Of a DNA stretch of 52,832 bases, positions 34,043 through 43,103 are shown piece after piece. The notes under the pieces were generated by a model that was not told where the DNA came from, searched no databases, and was given only the letters and a program-made list of their open reading frames with translations. Source of the stretch: an uncultured Spirochaetaceae bacterium (GTDB lineage Bacteria; Spirochaetota; Spirochaetia; Sphaerochaetales; Sphaerochaetaceae); NCBI GenBank assembly GCA_944389015.1, contig CALXKS010000046.1, positions 1 to 52,832 of the forward strand, given 5' to 3'. Each line of letters begins with the position of its first letter. The first letter of the stretch is position 1. The position numbers and the translations under genes were made by a program.

Positions 34043-35977
34043 TTAGAAAGGTATCACGGCCTTATACTCAAGAAGCCTCTCAGCATTCCTCAGATAGCCT
34101 TTGAGGACGTATGCTATATCAGAGCGCTGAAGATGGATCTTATCCAGAAGCTCTGGGAAATCCTCCCCTCTTATTATTGGATAGAGATCCTTCTGTATAG
34201 CGGTTATAAGTGAGATGATCTGATCTGTCTCAGAGCTCTGGATGCTCTTTATCCGCACCAGATAATGTATCTGCTCAAGCTCGGAGAACATGTGCCAGAG
34301 AATGATCATCGCAGCCTCCAGCTCCTCAGAAGAAGGATCTGGGTTCTGCTTTATGTATGATATGCAGTCTTCATAGTACATATGGAAGTCGCTCAGGATA
34401 TCAGTAGACAGGGAGAGATCGGTCTCCGCTACAAGGCCACGCCGGATTATATTCCAGTATCTGTTGTGAAGACGGAAGAGAGCCTTGACGCTATAGCGGA
34501 ACTGGGAGGACTTCCTTATCGGCAGGAAGAATCTATTGACTACGAAGACTATCGCCACCGCAACTGCGAGGAATATCAGGCGGAGAGCGATCGCAGTGGT
34601 TCCTGCCATTGTCATTGAGGCCATGGTAAGAGCATAGCAGGTTGAGAATATCGGATGATACCATGTACCTGGAACAGAACAGTACATAAAAGAGATCATC
34701 ACAAGGGAGAATGCGATCTGGGCCCATAGTCCTGGAAGCAGAGGATACATGAAGAACTGGAGAATGCAGCCTATCAGAGTACCTACAGGCCTTGTCTTCA
34801 TCCGGTAAGAGCTGTCCTCCGTGCTTGGCTGGAGCAGAAGGAATGCATTGAAAGGAATCCAGTATGAGTGCGATAAAGGGATGAGATAGCTTACTATGCC
34901 GCTGATTGCCATTACAGCGGCAAGGCGTATCGCATGGCGCATCTCGAATGACTCGGTAGAGAATCTCACCGCAAGCTCATGCCTGAGGCTCCTCCAGTTT
35001 ATCCTTCCCCGGGAATTGCTTTCCTCATCCTTATCCGCAGTATGCATCATGAAGTCAATCATATGGATGATGCTCCTTGAGAAGATGCGTATCCTGCCCT
35101 CTGGGATTCTCATTGTATCAAGAAGGTTCTGTGCCATCTCCATCTGCTCGCTCTGGGCAGGAGTGCCGATATGCTTTGCAGTCTCTGCAAGAAAAGCCGA
35201 AAGCCTTCTGAGCTCCACTACAGCCCCGGAATCCAGTTCGCTCTGCCAGTCATAATCGGCAACCATATAGGAAAAGCGCTGGAGAAGCGTTGACATCATA
35301 TCATTAAGCTGTGTCTCCCTCGTTGACAGCGCGGAAAAGCTCTGTCTCGATGCTGTCTGTTCCCTTACGAGCTCCACGAACCTGCTCTCAAGCTCTGCCC
35401 TCCTTTCAGGATAGGCCAGGAGCAGAACCAGATCGGAAACCTCGGAAAGCTGTGCCTGTATGGACTTATGGGCCGTGCCTGCATTCTGATGAAGCCTGTT
35501 CCAGAACCTTATCACGACAGCCATGTAAACAGTGAGTATCCATAGGGATATGAGCTCTATGGCAAAGTCTGCGGGTGTCAATGGCGGGATAAGCGACAGG
35601 AAGACATAAAGAAGCGCATATGAGAAATAGCCCCGGGGATTGAACTGCGTGCTCTGGGTAAAGACCAGAATGAAGGGAACAAGGATATTGAATGCTGTTC
35701 CCAGCCATATATTCCAGGCCCCGATAGCCGCAAGCGTTATGATCAGCGTCTCATGGATTATCAGCATAAGATAGCTGAAGAGCGAGGCGTTGCCCCTGCG
35801 GTAGCGCGAACTGAAGAAAACAGTCACCGCAGAGGCTGTGATCGTATAGTGCAGGCCGAATACGAGGAGGATTATGAAATATGATGAGACGAAGAAGAAA
35901 ATCACGGGGAAAGCCCTGCGGAATGAAGCTTCGAAACGCCTCAGCCACTCTGCGATTCTTTCCCTGATTCCTTCCAT
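34043..35977 (-). CDS. FUSC family (aromatic acid exporter-like) membrane protein
   Basis: 644 residues in the usual FUSC plan: an N-terminal membrane block of about six helices (20-160), a long cytosolic region (about 165-350), a second membrane block with the FUSC_2 core (MRHAIRLAAVMAISGIVSY, PLSHSYWIPFNAFLLLQPS) and a C-terminal helical domain. Relatives (YccS, AaeB, fusaric acid resistance) export aromatic or other organic acids. It lies 38 bp after livF, with its own TATAAT (36003-35998) and GGGGG ribosome site. Substrate not known. Confidence 0.88.
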   Translation of the reverse strand: MEGIRERIAEWLRRFEASFRRAFPVIFFFVSSYFIILLVFGLHYTITASAVTVFFSSRYRRGNASLFSYLMLIIHETLIITLAAIGAWNIWLGTAFNILVPFILVFTQSTQFNPRGYFSYALLYVFLSLIPPLTPADFAIELISLWILTVYMAVVIRFWNRLHQNAGTAHKSIQAQLSEVSDLVLLLAYPERRAELESRFVELVREQTASRQSFSALSTRETQLNDMMSTLLQRFSYMVADYDWQSELDSGAVVELRRLSAFLAETAKHIGTPAQSEQMEMAQNLLDTMRIPEGRIRIFSRSIIHMIDFMMHTADKDEESNSRGRINWRSLRHELAVRFSTESFEMRHAIRLAAVMAISGIVSYLIPLSHSYWIPFNAFLLLQPSTEDSSYRMKTRPVGTLIGCILQFFMYPLLPGLWAQIAFSLVMISFMYCSVPGTWYHPIFSTCYALTMASMTMAGTTAIALRLIFLAVAVAIVFVVNRFFLPIRKSSQFRYSVKALFRLHNRYWNIIRRGLVAETDLSLSTDILSDFHMYYEDCISYIKQNPDPSSEELEAAMIILWHMFSELEQIHYLVRIKSIQSSETDQIISLITAIQKDLYPIIRGEDFPELLDKIHLQRSDIAYVLKGYLRNAERLLEYKAVIPF

Positions 35978-35997
35978 AACGTTCCCCCGTTTACGCT

Positions 35998-36003
35998 ATT
36001 ATA
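35998..36003 (-). promoter_or_regulatory. -10 box of the FUSC gene
   Basis: Perfect TATAAT on the minus strand, 20 nt before the ATG at 35977 and 13 nt after the livF stop. It suggests independent transcription from the liv operon. No clear -35. Confidence 0.4.
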
Positions 36004-36015
36004 CCTCTATTCTGC

Positions 36016-36714
36016 TTATCCTCCGAGATATGCCTTCCTTACCCCTTCATCTGATATAAGATCAGAGCCCTTGCCTGAAAGCGTTATGACTCCGGTCTCC
36101 ATGACATAGCCCGTGTCCGCAACCTGAAGCGCCATATTCGCATTCTGCTCGATCAGAAGGATCGTAACGCCTTCCTCATTTATCTTCTTGATGATAGAGA
36201 AGATATCACGGACGACAAGAGGCGCAAGGCCAAGGGACGGCTCATCCATCATGATGAGCTTCGGCCGGGACATCAGCGCCCTGCCGACAGCAAGCATCTG
36301 CTGCTCACCTCCGGAGAGAGTGCCACCGAACTGCCAGCTTCTTTCCCTGAGTCTCGGGAAAAGCCGATACACCCATTCGATGTCATCCTCAATGCTTCCC
36401 GTCCTGAGGTACGCCCCGATCTTGAGATTCTCAAGAACTGTCAGATCAGGGAATATCCTCCTGCCTTCAGGAACCAGCGTGATGCCCTTTCCCACGATAT
36501 AGGCAGGATCCTTTCCAGTTATATCCTCGCCATTGAAGACGATCCTGCCGCTTCTCGGCTTCACGAGCCCTGCGATAGTGCGCAGCGTCGTTGACTTTCC
36601 TGCACCATTTGCTCCGATCAGAGTGACAATAGAGCCATCCGGGACTGAAAACGAAATATCCCTGACAGCCTCTATGCCCCCGTAATTCACCGATAGATTA
36701 CTGATCTCAAACAT
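36016..36714 (-). CDS. livF: Branched-chain amino acid ABC transporter ATP-binding protein LivF
   Basis: 232 residues. Walker A GANGAGKST, signature TLSGGEQQMLAVGRAL, Walker B LIMMDEPSLGL, all in the LivF-type context GEDITGKDPAYIV. Start set at 36714 (MFEISNLSVNYGG), overlapping the livG stop by 8 nt; a 14-residue N-terminal extension would run into livG. One of two ATPases driving LivHM. Confidence 0.93.
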   Translation of the reverse strand: MFEISNLSVNYGGIEAVRDISFSVPDGSIVTLIGANGAGKSTTLRTIAGLVKPRSGRIVFNGEDITGKDPAYIVGKGITLVPEGRRIFPDLTVLENLKIGAYLRTGSIEDDIEWVYRLFPRLRERSWQFGGTLSGGEQQMLAVGRALMSRPKLIMMDEPSLGLAPLVVRDIFSIIKKINEEGVTILLIEQNANMALQVADTGYVMETGVITLSGKGSDLISDEGVRKAYLGG

Positions 36715-37549
36715 CCTCAGACACTCCCAGATATGCGTCAATGACCCGCTGGTCACGCTGTATGACAGCGGGTGTTCCCTCGGCTATCAAAGAGCCGAAG
36801 TCGAGAACATATACCCTGTCTGATATACCCATCACGAGATCCATATGATGCTCTATCATGAATACAGTCAGGCTATAACGATCCTTTATTTCCTTTATGA
36901 ACCAGGAAAGCTCCAGGGTCTCCTGGGGATTCATTCCTGCGGCAGGCTCATCCAGAAGAAGAAGCCGTGGCTTTGTGGCAAGCGCTCTTGCTATCTCAAG
37001 CCTCCTCTGGAATCCATAAGGAAGACTGACAGCCTTCTCATGCCGGTGCTCCCAGAGCCCCTGTTCCTTCAAAAGCTTCTCCGTCTCTGCACGCATCGCC
37101 CTCTCTTCCTTATAGCTTATCCTGAGCGTTGCGGAAAAGACATTGGCCTTTGCCCTGAGGTGCATGGCGGTAAGGACATTGTCGAATACATCCATGCTCC
37201 TGAAGAGCCTGATATTCTGGAATGTACGGGCTATTCCGAGCTTTGTTATCTCATCGGGAGTCGGATCTATGGTCTTCTCTCCTATGAACATCTCGCTCTC
37301 GCTTCCCGCATACATCCTCTTCATCTTGCCAGACGGATGGTTGACGATGATTGTCTTCCCATCGAAGGAGATTCTTCCATTAGTAGGCTCATAGACACCT
37401 GTTATGCAGTTGAAAGCCGTGGTCTTTCCAGCACCATTTGGCCCGATGAGAGCTATTATCTCGCCCTGATCGACATGGAGGGAAAGGTCATTGACCGCAA
37501 CGACTCCTCCGAACTGCATCGTCACATGCTCAAGTTCCAAAAGACTCAT
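36707..37549 (-). CDS. livG: Branched-chain amino acid ABC transporter ATP-binding protein LivG
   Basis: 280 residues, slightly longer than usual because of an insert near 68-90. Walker A GPNGAGKTT, the LivG-type GLARTFQNIRLF-like segment (GIARTFQNIRLFRSM), signature SLPYGFQRRLEIARALA, Walker B LLLLDEPAAGMN. Overlaps livM by 4 nt. Confidence 0.93.
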   Translation of the reverse strand: MSLLELEHVTMQFGGVVAVNDLSLHVDQGEIIALIGPNGAGKTTAFNCITGVYEPTNGRISFDGKTIIVNHPSGKMKRMYAGSESEMFIGEKTIDPTPDEITKLGIARTFQNIRLFRSMDVFDNVLTAMHLRAKANVFSATLRISYKEERAMRAETEKLLKEQGLWEHRHEKAVSLPYGFQRRLEIARALATKPRLLLLDEPAAGMNPQETLELSWFIKEIKDRYSLTVFMIEHHMDLVMGISDRVYVLDFGSLIAEGTPAVIQRDQRVIDAYLGVSEDV

Positions 37550-38655
37550 CTTGCCCTCCTTCCAGGAACAAGTCTCCTTATTCCATTCCTGAACCGCTCG
37601 TATGAAAGCTCTTTATCGCCCATGATGCCCCTCGAGAAGAAAAGGACAATAACCATGATGATCACAGAGAACACAAGACGGCGGAAACCGGAACGGAAGA
37701 GATCCGGAGCCTCAATGCCAAGGAATGTTCCCATATCCAGTCCCCTGAGCCACCACTCAGACAGGGCAATATAAAGGAAGGATGCAATGCACGATCCGGA
37801 GATCGACCCGATTCCTCCGATTACAACTATGAGAAGAATCTCATATGTCAGCACCGTCCTGAACTGCTGAGCCTGGACAGTGTACTGGAACATTGCCAGA
37901 AGAGCCCCTGAGATCCCTGCGAAGAATGAGGAAATGACGAATGAGAGCTCCTTGTGCCTGAAAAGATTTATCCCCATGGCCTCTGCCGCAGTCTCATCAT
38001 CCCTTATTGCCTTGAAAGCCCTGCCATATGATGAATTTATGAGAAGGACTATCAGGAGAATCGATATGCCGACCACGATGAATACAAAGAGCGTCGGCGG
38101 AAACGGGATATCCGTAAAAGGTATCGTGATCCTTGAAAGATCCTTGAACTCCCTCAGCAGATTCGCTCCATTTGTAAGAGGCCCAAGGACATCCCACTGG
38201 AATATAGCGCGTATGATCTCCGCGAATCCAAGCGTCGCGATAGCAAGGTAGTCGGATTTGAGACGCAGAACCGGAAGTCCTATGAGGAATGCGAAGAAAG
38301 CTGCAACAAGACCAGCGGCAATCAAGCCGATGAACACTCCTGTATCAAACTGGACTATGCAATCATAGTACTTGTAGACCCTCTCCGACTGCTTTACCGA
38401 CAGAGGCATCGTGAGGATTGCATAAGTATAGGCACCAAGCAGCATGAAACCAGCCTGGCCAAGGGAGAACAGGCCAGTGAATCCATTCAGGAGATTCATC
38501 GACACTGCAACAAGTGAATATATCGCCCCTTTTCTCAGCACTGTGAACACAATGCTTGTCGGTCTGAGCGTGAATTCAAGTATTGTTATGAAGATATACA
38601 CAGCGGCAATGGCCACGAACAATCTTATCAGATGATTTCTCTTTTCCCTGTCCAT
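37546..38655 (-). CDS. livM: Branched-chain amino acid ABC transporter permease LivM
   Basis: 369 residues, about ten membrane helices. Family pattern LNGFTGLFSLGQAGFMLLGAYTYA near the N-terminus, LRLKSDYLAIATLGFAEI, and the cytoplasmic coupling segment RAFKAIRDDETAAEAMGIN. A GAGGAGGG site precedes the ATG. Forms the channel with LivH. Confidence 0.94.
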   Translation of the reverse strand: MDREKRNHLIRLFVAIAAVYIFITILEFTLRPTSIVFTVLRKGAIYSLVAVSMNLLNGFTGLFSLGQAGFMLLGAYTYAILTMPLSVKQSERVYKYYDCIVQFDTGVFIGLIAAGLVAAFFAFLIGLPVLRLKSDYLAIATLGFAEIIRAIFQWDVLGPLTNGANLLREFKDLSRITIPFTDIPFPPTLFVFIVVGISILLIVLLINSSYGRAFKAIRDDETAAEAMGINLFRHKELSFVISSFFAGISGALLAMFQYTVQAQQFRTVLTYEILLIVVIGGIGSISGSCIASFLYIALSEWWLRGLDMGTFLGIEAPDLFRSGFRRLVFSVIIMVIVLFFSRGIMGDKELSYERFRNGIRRLVPGRRAR

Positions 38656-38664
38656 ATACCCTCC

Positions 38665-39579
38665 TCAGACCTTATCCACGGACTTCTCGCCGAAAAGCCC
38701 GGTAGGACGCACAATGAGAACAACAATGAGGAACGCGAATGTGAATGCATCGGAGAACGTGGTCCACCCTGATCCTGGAATGCCGAATATAGAGGCTCCG
38801 CCTTTGATGATGTTCTCGCATATTCCTATGATGAAAGCACCGATCACTGCTCCCGGAATCGATCCGATTCCTCCGAATACAGCTGCGACGAATGCCTTCA
38901 GGCCTGGCATCGATCCGCTTGTCGGAGTAACCGATGCATAGTTGGTGAAATAAAGGAATGATGCAACAGCAGCCAGAAGCGAACCAAGCATGAATGTCAT
39001 TGATATGACTTTGTTTATCTTTATGCCCATGAGCTGGCTCGTCTCGAAATCACGGGAAACAGCTCTCATGGCCATCCCCATCTTCGTATGCTTTATCAGC
39101 AGAGAGAGAAGCACGACAAGTATGATTGTCAGGAATGGTGTTATAATCGTCACCACCCTTGTGGTTGCTCCTGCGATCTGGATTGATTTTGAGAGAACCG
39201 GGATCTCCGGATAGACTTTCGCAAGCCCGCCTGTGAAGTACAGAGCGGCATTCTGCAGAAGATATGATACACCGATAGCGCTTATCATCACGGACATCCT
39301 GGGAGCACTTCTCAGAGGCTTGTACGCAACCCTCTCGATAATGAATCCCAGAAGCAGCGTAAGGACAAGAACTGCGGGAATTGACAGCGTAAACGGCAGT
39401 GCCGATGAGAAATATACCATCATCAGACCTGCGCACATGAAGACATCGCCATGGGCGAAGTTTATCAGACGGAGTATTCCGTAGACCATTGTATAGCCTA
39501 TTGCTATAAGGGCATACTGCCCTCCTACCGAGATACCCGACAGGAAATATGAAAGATTCTGCTGGAAGAAATCCGCCAC
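38665..39579 (-). CDS. livH: Branched-chain amino acid ABC transporter permease LivH
   Basis: 304 residues, about eight membrane helices. Typical LivH N-terminus GISVGGQYALIAIGYTMVYG and RLINFAHGDVFM; coupling segment MAMRAVSRDFETSQLMGI. The start codon is GTG, supported by a strong GAGGAGGT site. Second gene of the liv operon, 62 bp after the binding protein gene. Confidence 0.94.
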   Translation of the reverse strand: MADFFQQNLSYFLSGISVGGQYALIAIGYTMVYGILRLINFAHGDVFMCAGLMMVYFSSALPFTLSIPAVLVLTLLLGFIIERVAYKPLRSAPRMSVMISAIGVSYLLQNAALYFTGGLAKVYPEIPVLSKSIQIAGATTRVVTIITPFLTIILVVLLSLLIKHTKMGMAMRAVSRDFETSQLMGIKINKVISMTFMLGSLLAAVASFLYFTNYASVTPTSGSMPGLKAFVAAVFGGIGSIPGAVIGAFIIGICENIIKGGASIFGIPGSGWTTFSDAFTFAFLIVVLIVRPTGLFGEKSVDKV

Positions 39580-39641
39580 GCGGTTTACCTCCTCTGAGAG
39601 ATTGGATAGTGCGGCAGGGAACCCTGCCGCATAGCTGAAGG

Positions 39642-40814
39642 TCAGTCAACGACTACCGCAGGAAGAGCATCCCATCCACCTGTAGTGGTATTCGCATGCT
39701 TTACATATACAGTATTGCGGATCGCATCTCCATTGACCTGCTCAAGTGCAATGTGGCCTGTAACGCCATCGATCTCCGTTGTCCACAGAGCTTCCATGAT
39801 ATCAGCAGGATCTGTGCTTCCTGCATTCTGGATAGCCTGGAGAGCAAAGTAATATGCATCATAGCCCATGGCTGTGACAGCACTGATCGTATCATCACCG
39901 CCATTGTTTGCAAGACGTGTCGAATCGGCATTCACCCACTCTTTGAATGCTGCATCGAACTCCGGATCTGCACCTTCCGGATAGAATGTCGTCACTGTGA
40001 TATCAACATCCTTGCCAAGCGCTGCCTGGAGAATGACATTGGAATCCCATGTATCGCCTGCGAGGATAGGCATTCCGAGTCCCTGGCTGTCTGCCTGGTT
40101 TATGATAAGCTGTGCAGCCTCTGTGGATACAGGCGAGAAGAATACCTCACAGCCGCCGTTCTTGGCATTGGCAATATAGGAAGTGAAATCGCTGTTTCCA
40201 TCAGGGAATGTCTCTGAGACCACCTCTCCACCGAGTGCTGTGAACTGCTCAACGAAGTAATTCACAAGGCCGCCGGAGTAGTCATCGCCAAGCTTTGCAA
40301 GGCAGTATACCTTCCTTGCGCCAAGCTCATTGTATGCATAGTTCGCAAGAACTGTTCCCTGGAACGGATCGAGATAGCAGATGCGGAAGTAATGTGTATT
40401 GCCCTCTGTTACCTGCGGATTGGTGCATGTGATGCCGATTGCCGGAACACCTGCAACACGGAAAGTATCGCTTCCTGCAATCGAAACACCTGAACCATAG
40501 GAACCAAGGACAACAGATGCTCCTGCGTTGACAAGGGTTGCGGCAGCTGAGGCAGCTCTGTCATTTGAGCTCTCATTATCTGCAATGACAAGCTCAACGG
40601 AATACTCCGTATCCCCGATCATAACCGTCGGTGTAAGAGAGTTTGCATACTGGATACCAAGCGTCTCCTGCTTTCCACCAGCTCCGTTATCGCCGGAAGC
40701 CGGTTCAAATACTCCGATCTTCACAACAGTAGAATCAGACTCACTGGATCCGCCTGCGAACACCATGGCAGAAGCAATAAGAGCCACGGCTAAAAAGAGC
40801 AAAGTTTTCCTCAT
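39642..40814 (-). CDS. livJ: Branched-chain amino acid ABC transporter substrate-binding protein
   Basis: 390 residues, periplasmic binding fold type I. The signal peptide MRKTLLFLAVALIASAMVFA is followed by GGSSESDS; as in the BMP protein there is no lipobox cysteine. Family blocks: VKIGVFEPASGDNGAGGKQ, ADNESSNDRAASAAATLVN, VVLGSYGSG and YAYNELGARKVY. Binds leucine, isoleucine, valine or another amino acid; specificity not readable. First gene of livJHMGF with a strong AAGGAGGAG site. Confidence 0.92.
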   Translation of the reverse strand: MRKTLLFLAVALIASAMVFAGGSSESDSTVVKIGVFEPASGDNGAGGKQETLGIQYANSLTPTVMIGDTEYSVELVIADNESSNDRAASAAATLVNAGASVVLGSYGSGVSIAGSDTFRVAGVPAIGITCTNPQVTEGNTHYFRICYLDPFQGTVLANYAYNELGARKVYCLAKLGDDYSGGLVNYFVEQFTALGGEVVSETFPDGNSDFTSYIANAKNGGCEVFFSPVSTEAAQLIINQADSQGLGMPILAGDTWDSNVILQAALGKDVDITVTTFYPEGADPEFDAAFKEWVNADSTRLANNGGDDTISAVTAMGYDAYYFALQAIQNAGSTDPADIMEALWTTEIDGVTGHIALEQVNGDAIRNTVYVKHANTTTGGWDALPAVVVD

Positions 40815-40933
40815 TTCTCCTCCTTATACTGGTAATTCATTATCTACAGTAGCAATAGATGAATTAAATTCCCCAGGATGCAGTAATGATACTTAATCAT
40901 CCATAGCTGTGTGAATAGCTAATAACAGTATAA

Positions 40934-40970
40934 ATGCAAACTTTCTGTATTTTTATTGATTATTTTGCAT
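40934..40970 (-). promoter_or_regulatory. Spaced inverted repeat upstream of livJ
   Basis: ATGCAAA and TTTGCAT, exact complements, centred 30 bp apart, which puts both on the same DNA face. The pair lies about 120-156 nt upstream of the livJ ATG in AT-rich DNA. An operator role is inferred. Confidence 0.35.
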
Positions 40971-41102
40971 AAACATTATCAGCTGCAAAACACAATATCA
41001 TACATCTGTCTTCCTGCAGACTGGATCGCCAGACTCTCCTCTTCCGGAGCCAGCCTGGAAAAGAATGAAGAAAAACATATAGCTGATAATCATGCAGAGA
41101 GA

Positions 41103-41127
41103 TGCCCGCATCATTGCAATGCGGGCA
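41103..41127 (-). terminator. Hairpin downstream of nagB
   Basis: TGCCCGCAT, loop of 7, ATGCGGGCA: a perfect 9-bp GC-rich stem 36 nt past the nagB stop. Only a TCTCTCT tail follows on the minus strand, so termination is likely but not a textbook case. Confidence 0.55.
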
Positions 41128-41162
41128 GAACATGCTGATTGATCATTTGCCGAAAGCTGATC

Positions 41163-41972
41163 TCACAGCGTATTCGGATCAAGATGGGCCTGCTCTATGT
41201 CCTTGAAAAAGCGATACGTGCCGACCTTGAGCTCTGCGCAGGCATCCTCATCGCATACGATTATAGCCTTCTTGTGCATCTGGAGCGCAGAGCATGTCCA
41301 GCTCTGGGACACCCCTCCCTCCACAGTATGCCTGAGTGCCCGGGCCTTGTTATGCCCGTTGACAAGGATCATGACCTCTTTGGCATCCATCACAGTGCCT
41401 ACACCTACGGTAAGAGCCTTTGAAGGAACTGCCGAGATATTACCGCCGAAGAAGCGTGAGTTCATGAGCTTCGTATCGAATGTAAGCGTCTTCTCCCTTG
41501 TTCTAGAAGTCAGAGAGCTGAACGGCTCATTGAAAGCGATATGCCCATCTGCCCCGATTCCCCCCAGGAAAAGATCTATGCCTCCATATGACCTTATCTT
41601 CTCCTCATACCTCTGGCACTCCGCCTCTGTATCCTCAGCCATGCCATTGAGGATGTTTATATTCTCTCTTGGGATATCGATGAAATCGAAAAGATGCTTA
41701 TGCATGAAAGTCCAGTAGCTCTGCTCATGATCCTGGGGAAGTCCTTCATACTCATCCATATTGAATGTCACCACATTCCTGAATGAGAGGTAACCTGACC
41801 TGCACAGCTTTACGAGCTCCCTGTATGTTCCTATTGGAGATGAACCGGTGGGAAGGCCGAGGACGAACGGCCTGTTCTCTCCCCTTCTCTCATGCTCCTT
41901 CATCCGCTTTGCAATATAGTTTGCAGCCCACTGCGAAAGACGATCATAATCAGGTTCGATGATAACTCTCAT
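41163..41972 (-). CDS. nagB: Glucosamine-6-phosphate deaminase
   Basis: 269 residues, standard length. Converts glucosamine 6-phosphate to fructose 6-phosphate and ammonia. Visible: [13 protein letters not shown] phosphate loop, [11 protein letters not shown] with the catalytic Asp, [15 protein letters not shown], and [15 protein letters not shown]. The start at 41972 follows AAGGAG. No nagA or sugar transporter adjoins it. Confidence 0.95.
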   Translation of the reverse strand: MRVIIEPDYDRLSQWAANYIAKRMKEHERRGENRPFVLGLPTGSSPIGTYRELVKLCRSGYLSFRNVVTFNMDEYEGLPQDHEQSYWTFMHKHLFDFIDIPRENINILNGMAEDTEAECQRYEEKIRSYGGIDLFLGGIGADGHIAFNEPFSSLTSRTREKTLTFDTKLMNSRFFGGNISAVPSKALTVGVGTVMDAKEVMILVNGHNKARALRHTVEGGVSQSWTCSALQMHKKAIIVCDEDACAELKVGTYRFFKDIEQAHLDPNTL

Positions 41973-42031
41973 GGTAAATCTCCTTTTGCACAATGATATC
42001 ATCAGATATGGGGTTTTGCCATCTTCATCAA

Positions 42032-43087
42032 CTAAGAGATGAATCCTGAAGCAATGACTCTGTCGCCATCATAGACAACTGCGCTCTGCCCCGGAGCCGC
42101 ACCCTTCACATAGGAAAGGAATTCCACTGAAAACCCATCCGGTGTGCTATGGACGTATGAATCAGCGCCAGCAGCTGTACTGCGGATCTTCACCTGATAC
42201 ACCTTGCCATCATCAAAATGATCATCGCTGACGAAGACTGGGCTGACTGCGCTGAGCCTATCGATATGCGTCATAGCCTCGGTTCCTACTATCACGGCAT
42301 TCCTTTCAGGATCTATGTCTATAACATAAAGAGGTTCTGTGTATGCGACACCAAGCCCCTTGCGCTGCCCGATTGTATAGTGCCAGTAACCGCTATGATG
42401 CCCGACGATCTTCCCATCGGGGAACATGATATCCCCTTTCCTATCCTGCACAGAGAGGAGAGCGGAGTAATCACCTCCATAGAAATCCTGGCTTTCAGCC
42501 ATTCCATCCTCATGGAAATCCATCTCCACATCGATTCTCCTGACCTCTTCCTTTGTATAATCGCCAAGCGGGAAGATCACGGAAGAAAGCTGCTTCTGGG
42601 AAAGCCGTGAAAGAAAATATGACTGATCCTTCTTCAGGTCCCTTGCCTTCAGGAGCATGCTCCGCCCTCCATCATTGATGACTCTGGCATAGTGGCCTGT
42701 GGCGAAGAGATCGAAGTCGGTTATCGTTCTTGCATACTCAACCATCGCACCGAACTTCACTATGCTGTTGCACTGTATGCATGGATTGGGTGTCGTACCG
42801 TCAAGATATCCTGAGCGGAAAGCATCCAGAACGGCTTCCTGGAATATATCGGAACAGTCTACGACATGATGCTTTATGCCGATGATCGATGCAGCCCGCT
42901 CCACCGCTTCAAGATCCTTTGTCTTATCAGGGCAGTAGCAGCTGTTCCCTGCAATGGGGGCCGGGTATGGGGAATCCTTCTTCCATATGAGCATGGTGAT
43001 TCCCTCCACCTCATATCCGGCACTCTTCAGAAGATATGCAGCAACGGAGGAATCTATGCCTCCGGACATTCCAACTAGAACCTTCAT
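42032..43087 (-). CDS. mnmA: tRNA-specific 2-thiouridylase MnmA (variant lacking one cysteine)
   Basis: 351 residues. PP-loop GMSGGIDSS (6-14) and catalytic motif PNPCIQCN with C103 and C106. The cysteine that normally pairs with the first (GICFIG in E. coli) is replaced: the aligned segment reads [10 protein letters not shown] with Y203. Extra cysteines lie at C50, C52 and C78. It thiolates U34 of tRNAs for Lys, Glu and Gln; the sulfur route must differ, perhaps through an iron-sulfur cluster or C50/C52. TATCAT (43099-43094, extended by TGC) is 6 nt before the ATG, and the gene starts 17 nt after the acyl-CoA synthetase stop. Confidence 0.9.
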   Translation of the reverse strand: MKVLVGMSGGIDSSVAAYLLKSAGYEVEGITMLIWKKDSPYPAPIAGNSCYCPDKTKDLEAVERAASIIGIKHHVVDCSDIFQEAVLDAFRSGYLDGTTPNPCIQCNSIVKFGAMVEYARTITDFDLFATGHYARVINDGGRSMLLKARDLKKDQSYFLSRLSQKQLSSVIFPLGDYTKEEVRRIDVEMDFHEDGMAESQDFYGGDYSALLSVQDRKGDIMFPDGKIVGHHSGYWHYTIGQRKGLGVAYTEPLYVIDIDPERNAVIVGTEAMTHIDRLSAVSPVFVSDDHFDDGKVYQVKIRSTAAGADSYVHSTPDGFSVEFLSYVKGAAPGQSAVVYDGDRVIASGFIS

Positions 43088-43103
43088 GTCCGGATGATAG
43101 CAC

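Larger units (their letters stand above)
40815..41162. other. Regulatory gap between livJ and nagB
   Basis: 348 bp with no gene. The livJ-side half is AT-rich and carries an inverted pair ATGCAAA (40934-40940) and TTTGCAT (40964-40970) 30 bp apart centre to centre, probably operator sites near the livJ promoter. The other end carries a strong hairpin (41103-41127) after nagB. No riboswitch recognised. Confidence 0.5.

Noticed and set aside
36845..37774. 309-codon open frame on the plus strand opposite livG
   Set aside because: It lies antisense to a well-supported ATPase gene with all ABC motifs; composition shows it is a shadow frame.
40815..41162. Riboswitch or attenuator upstream of livJ
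   Set aside because: No leader peptide, conserved aptamer or terminator-antiterminator pair recognised; only short inverted repeats.
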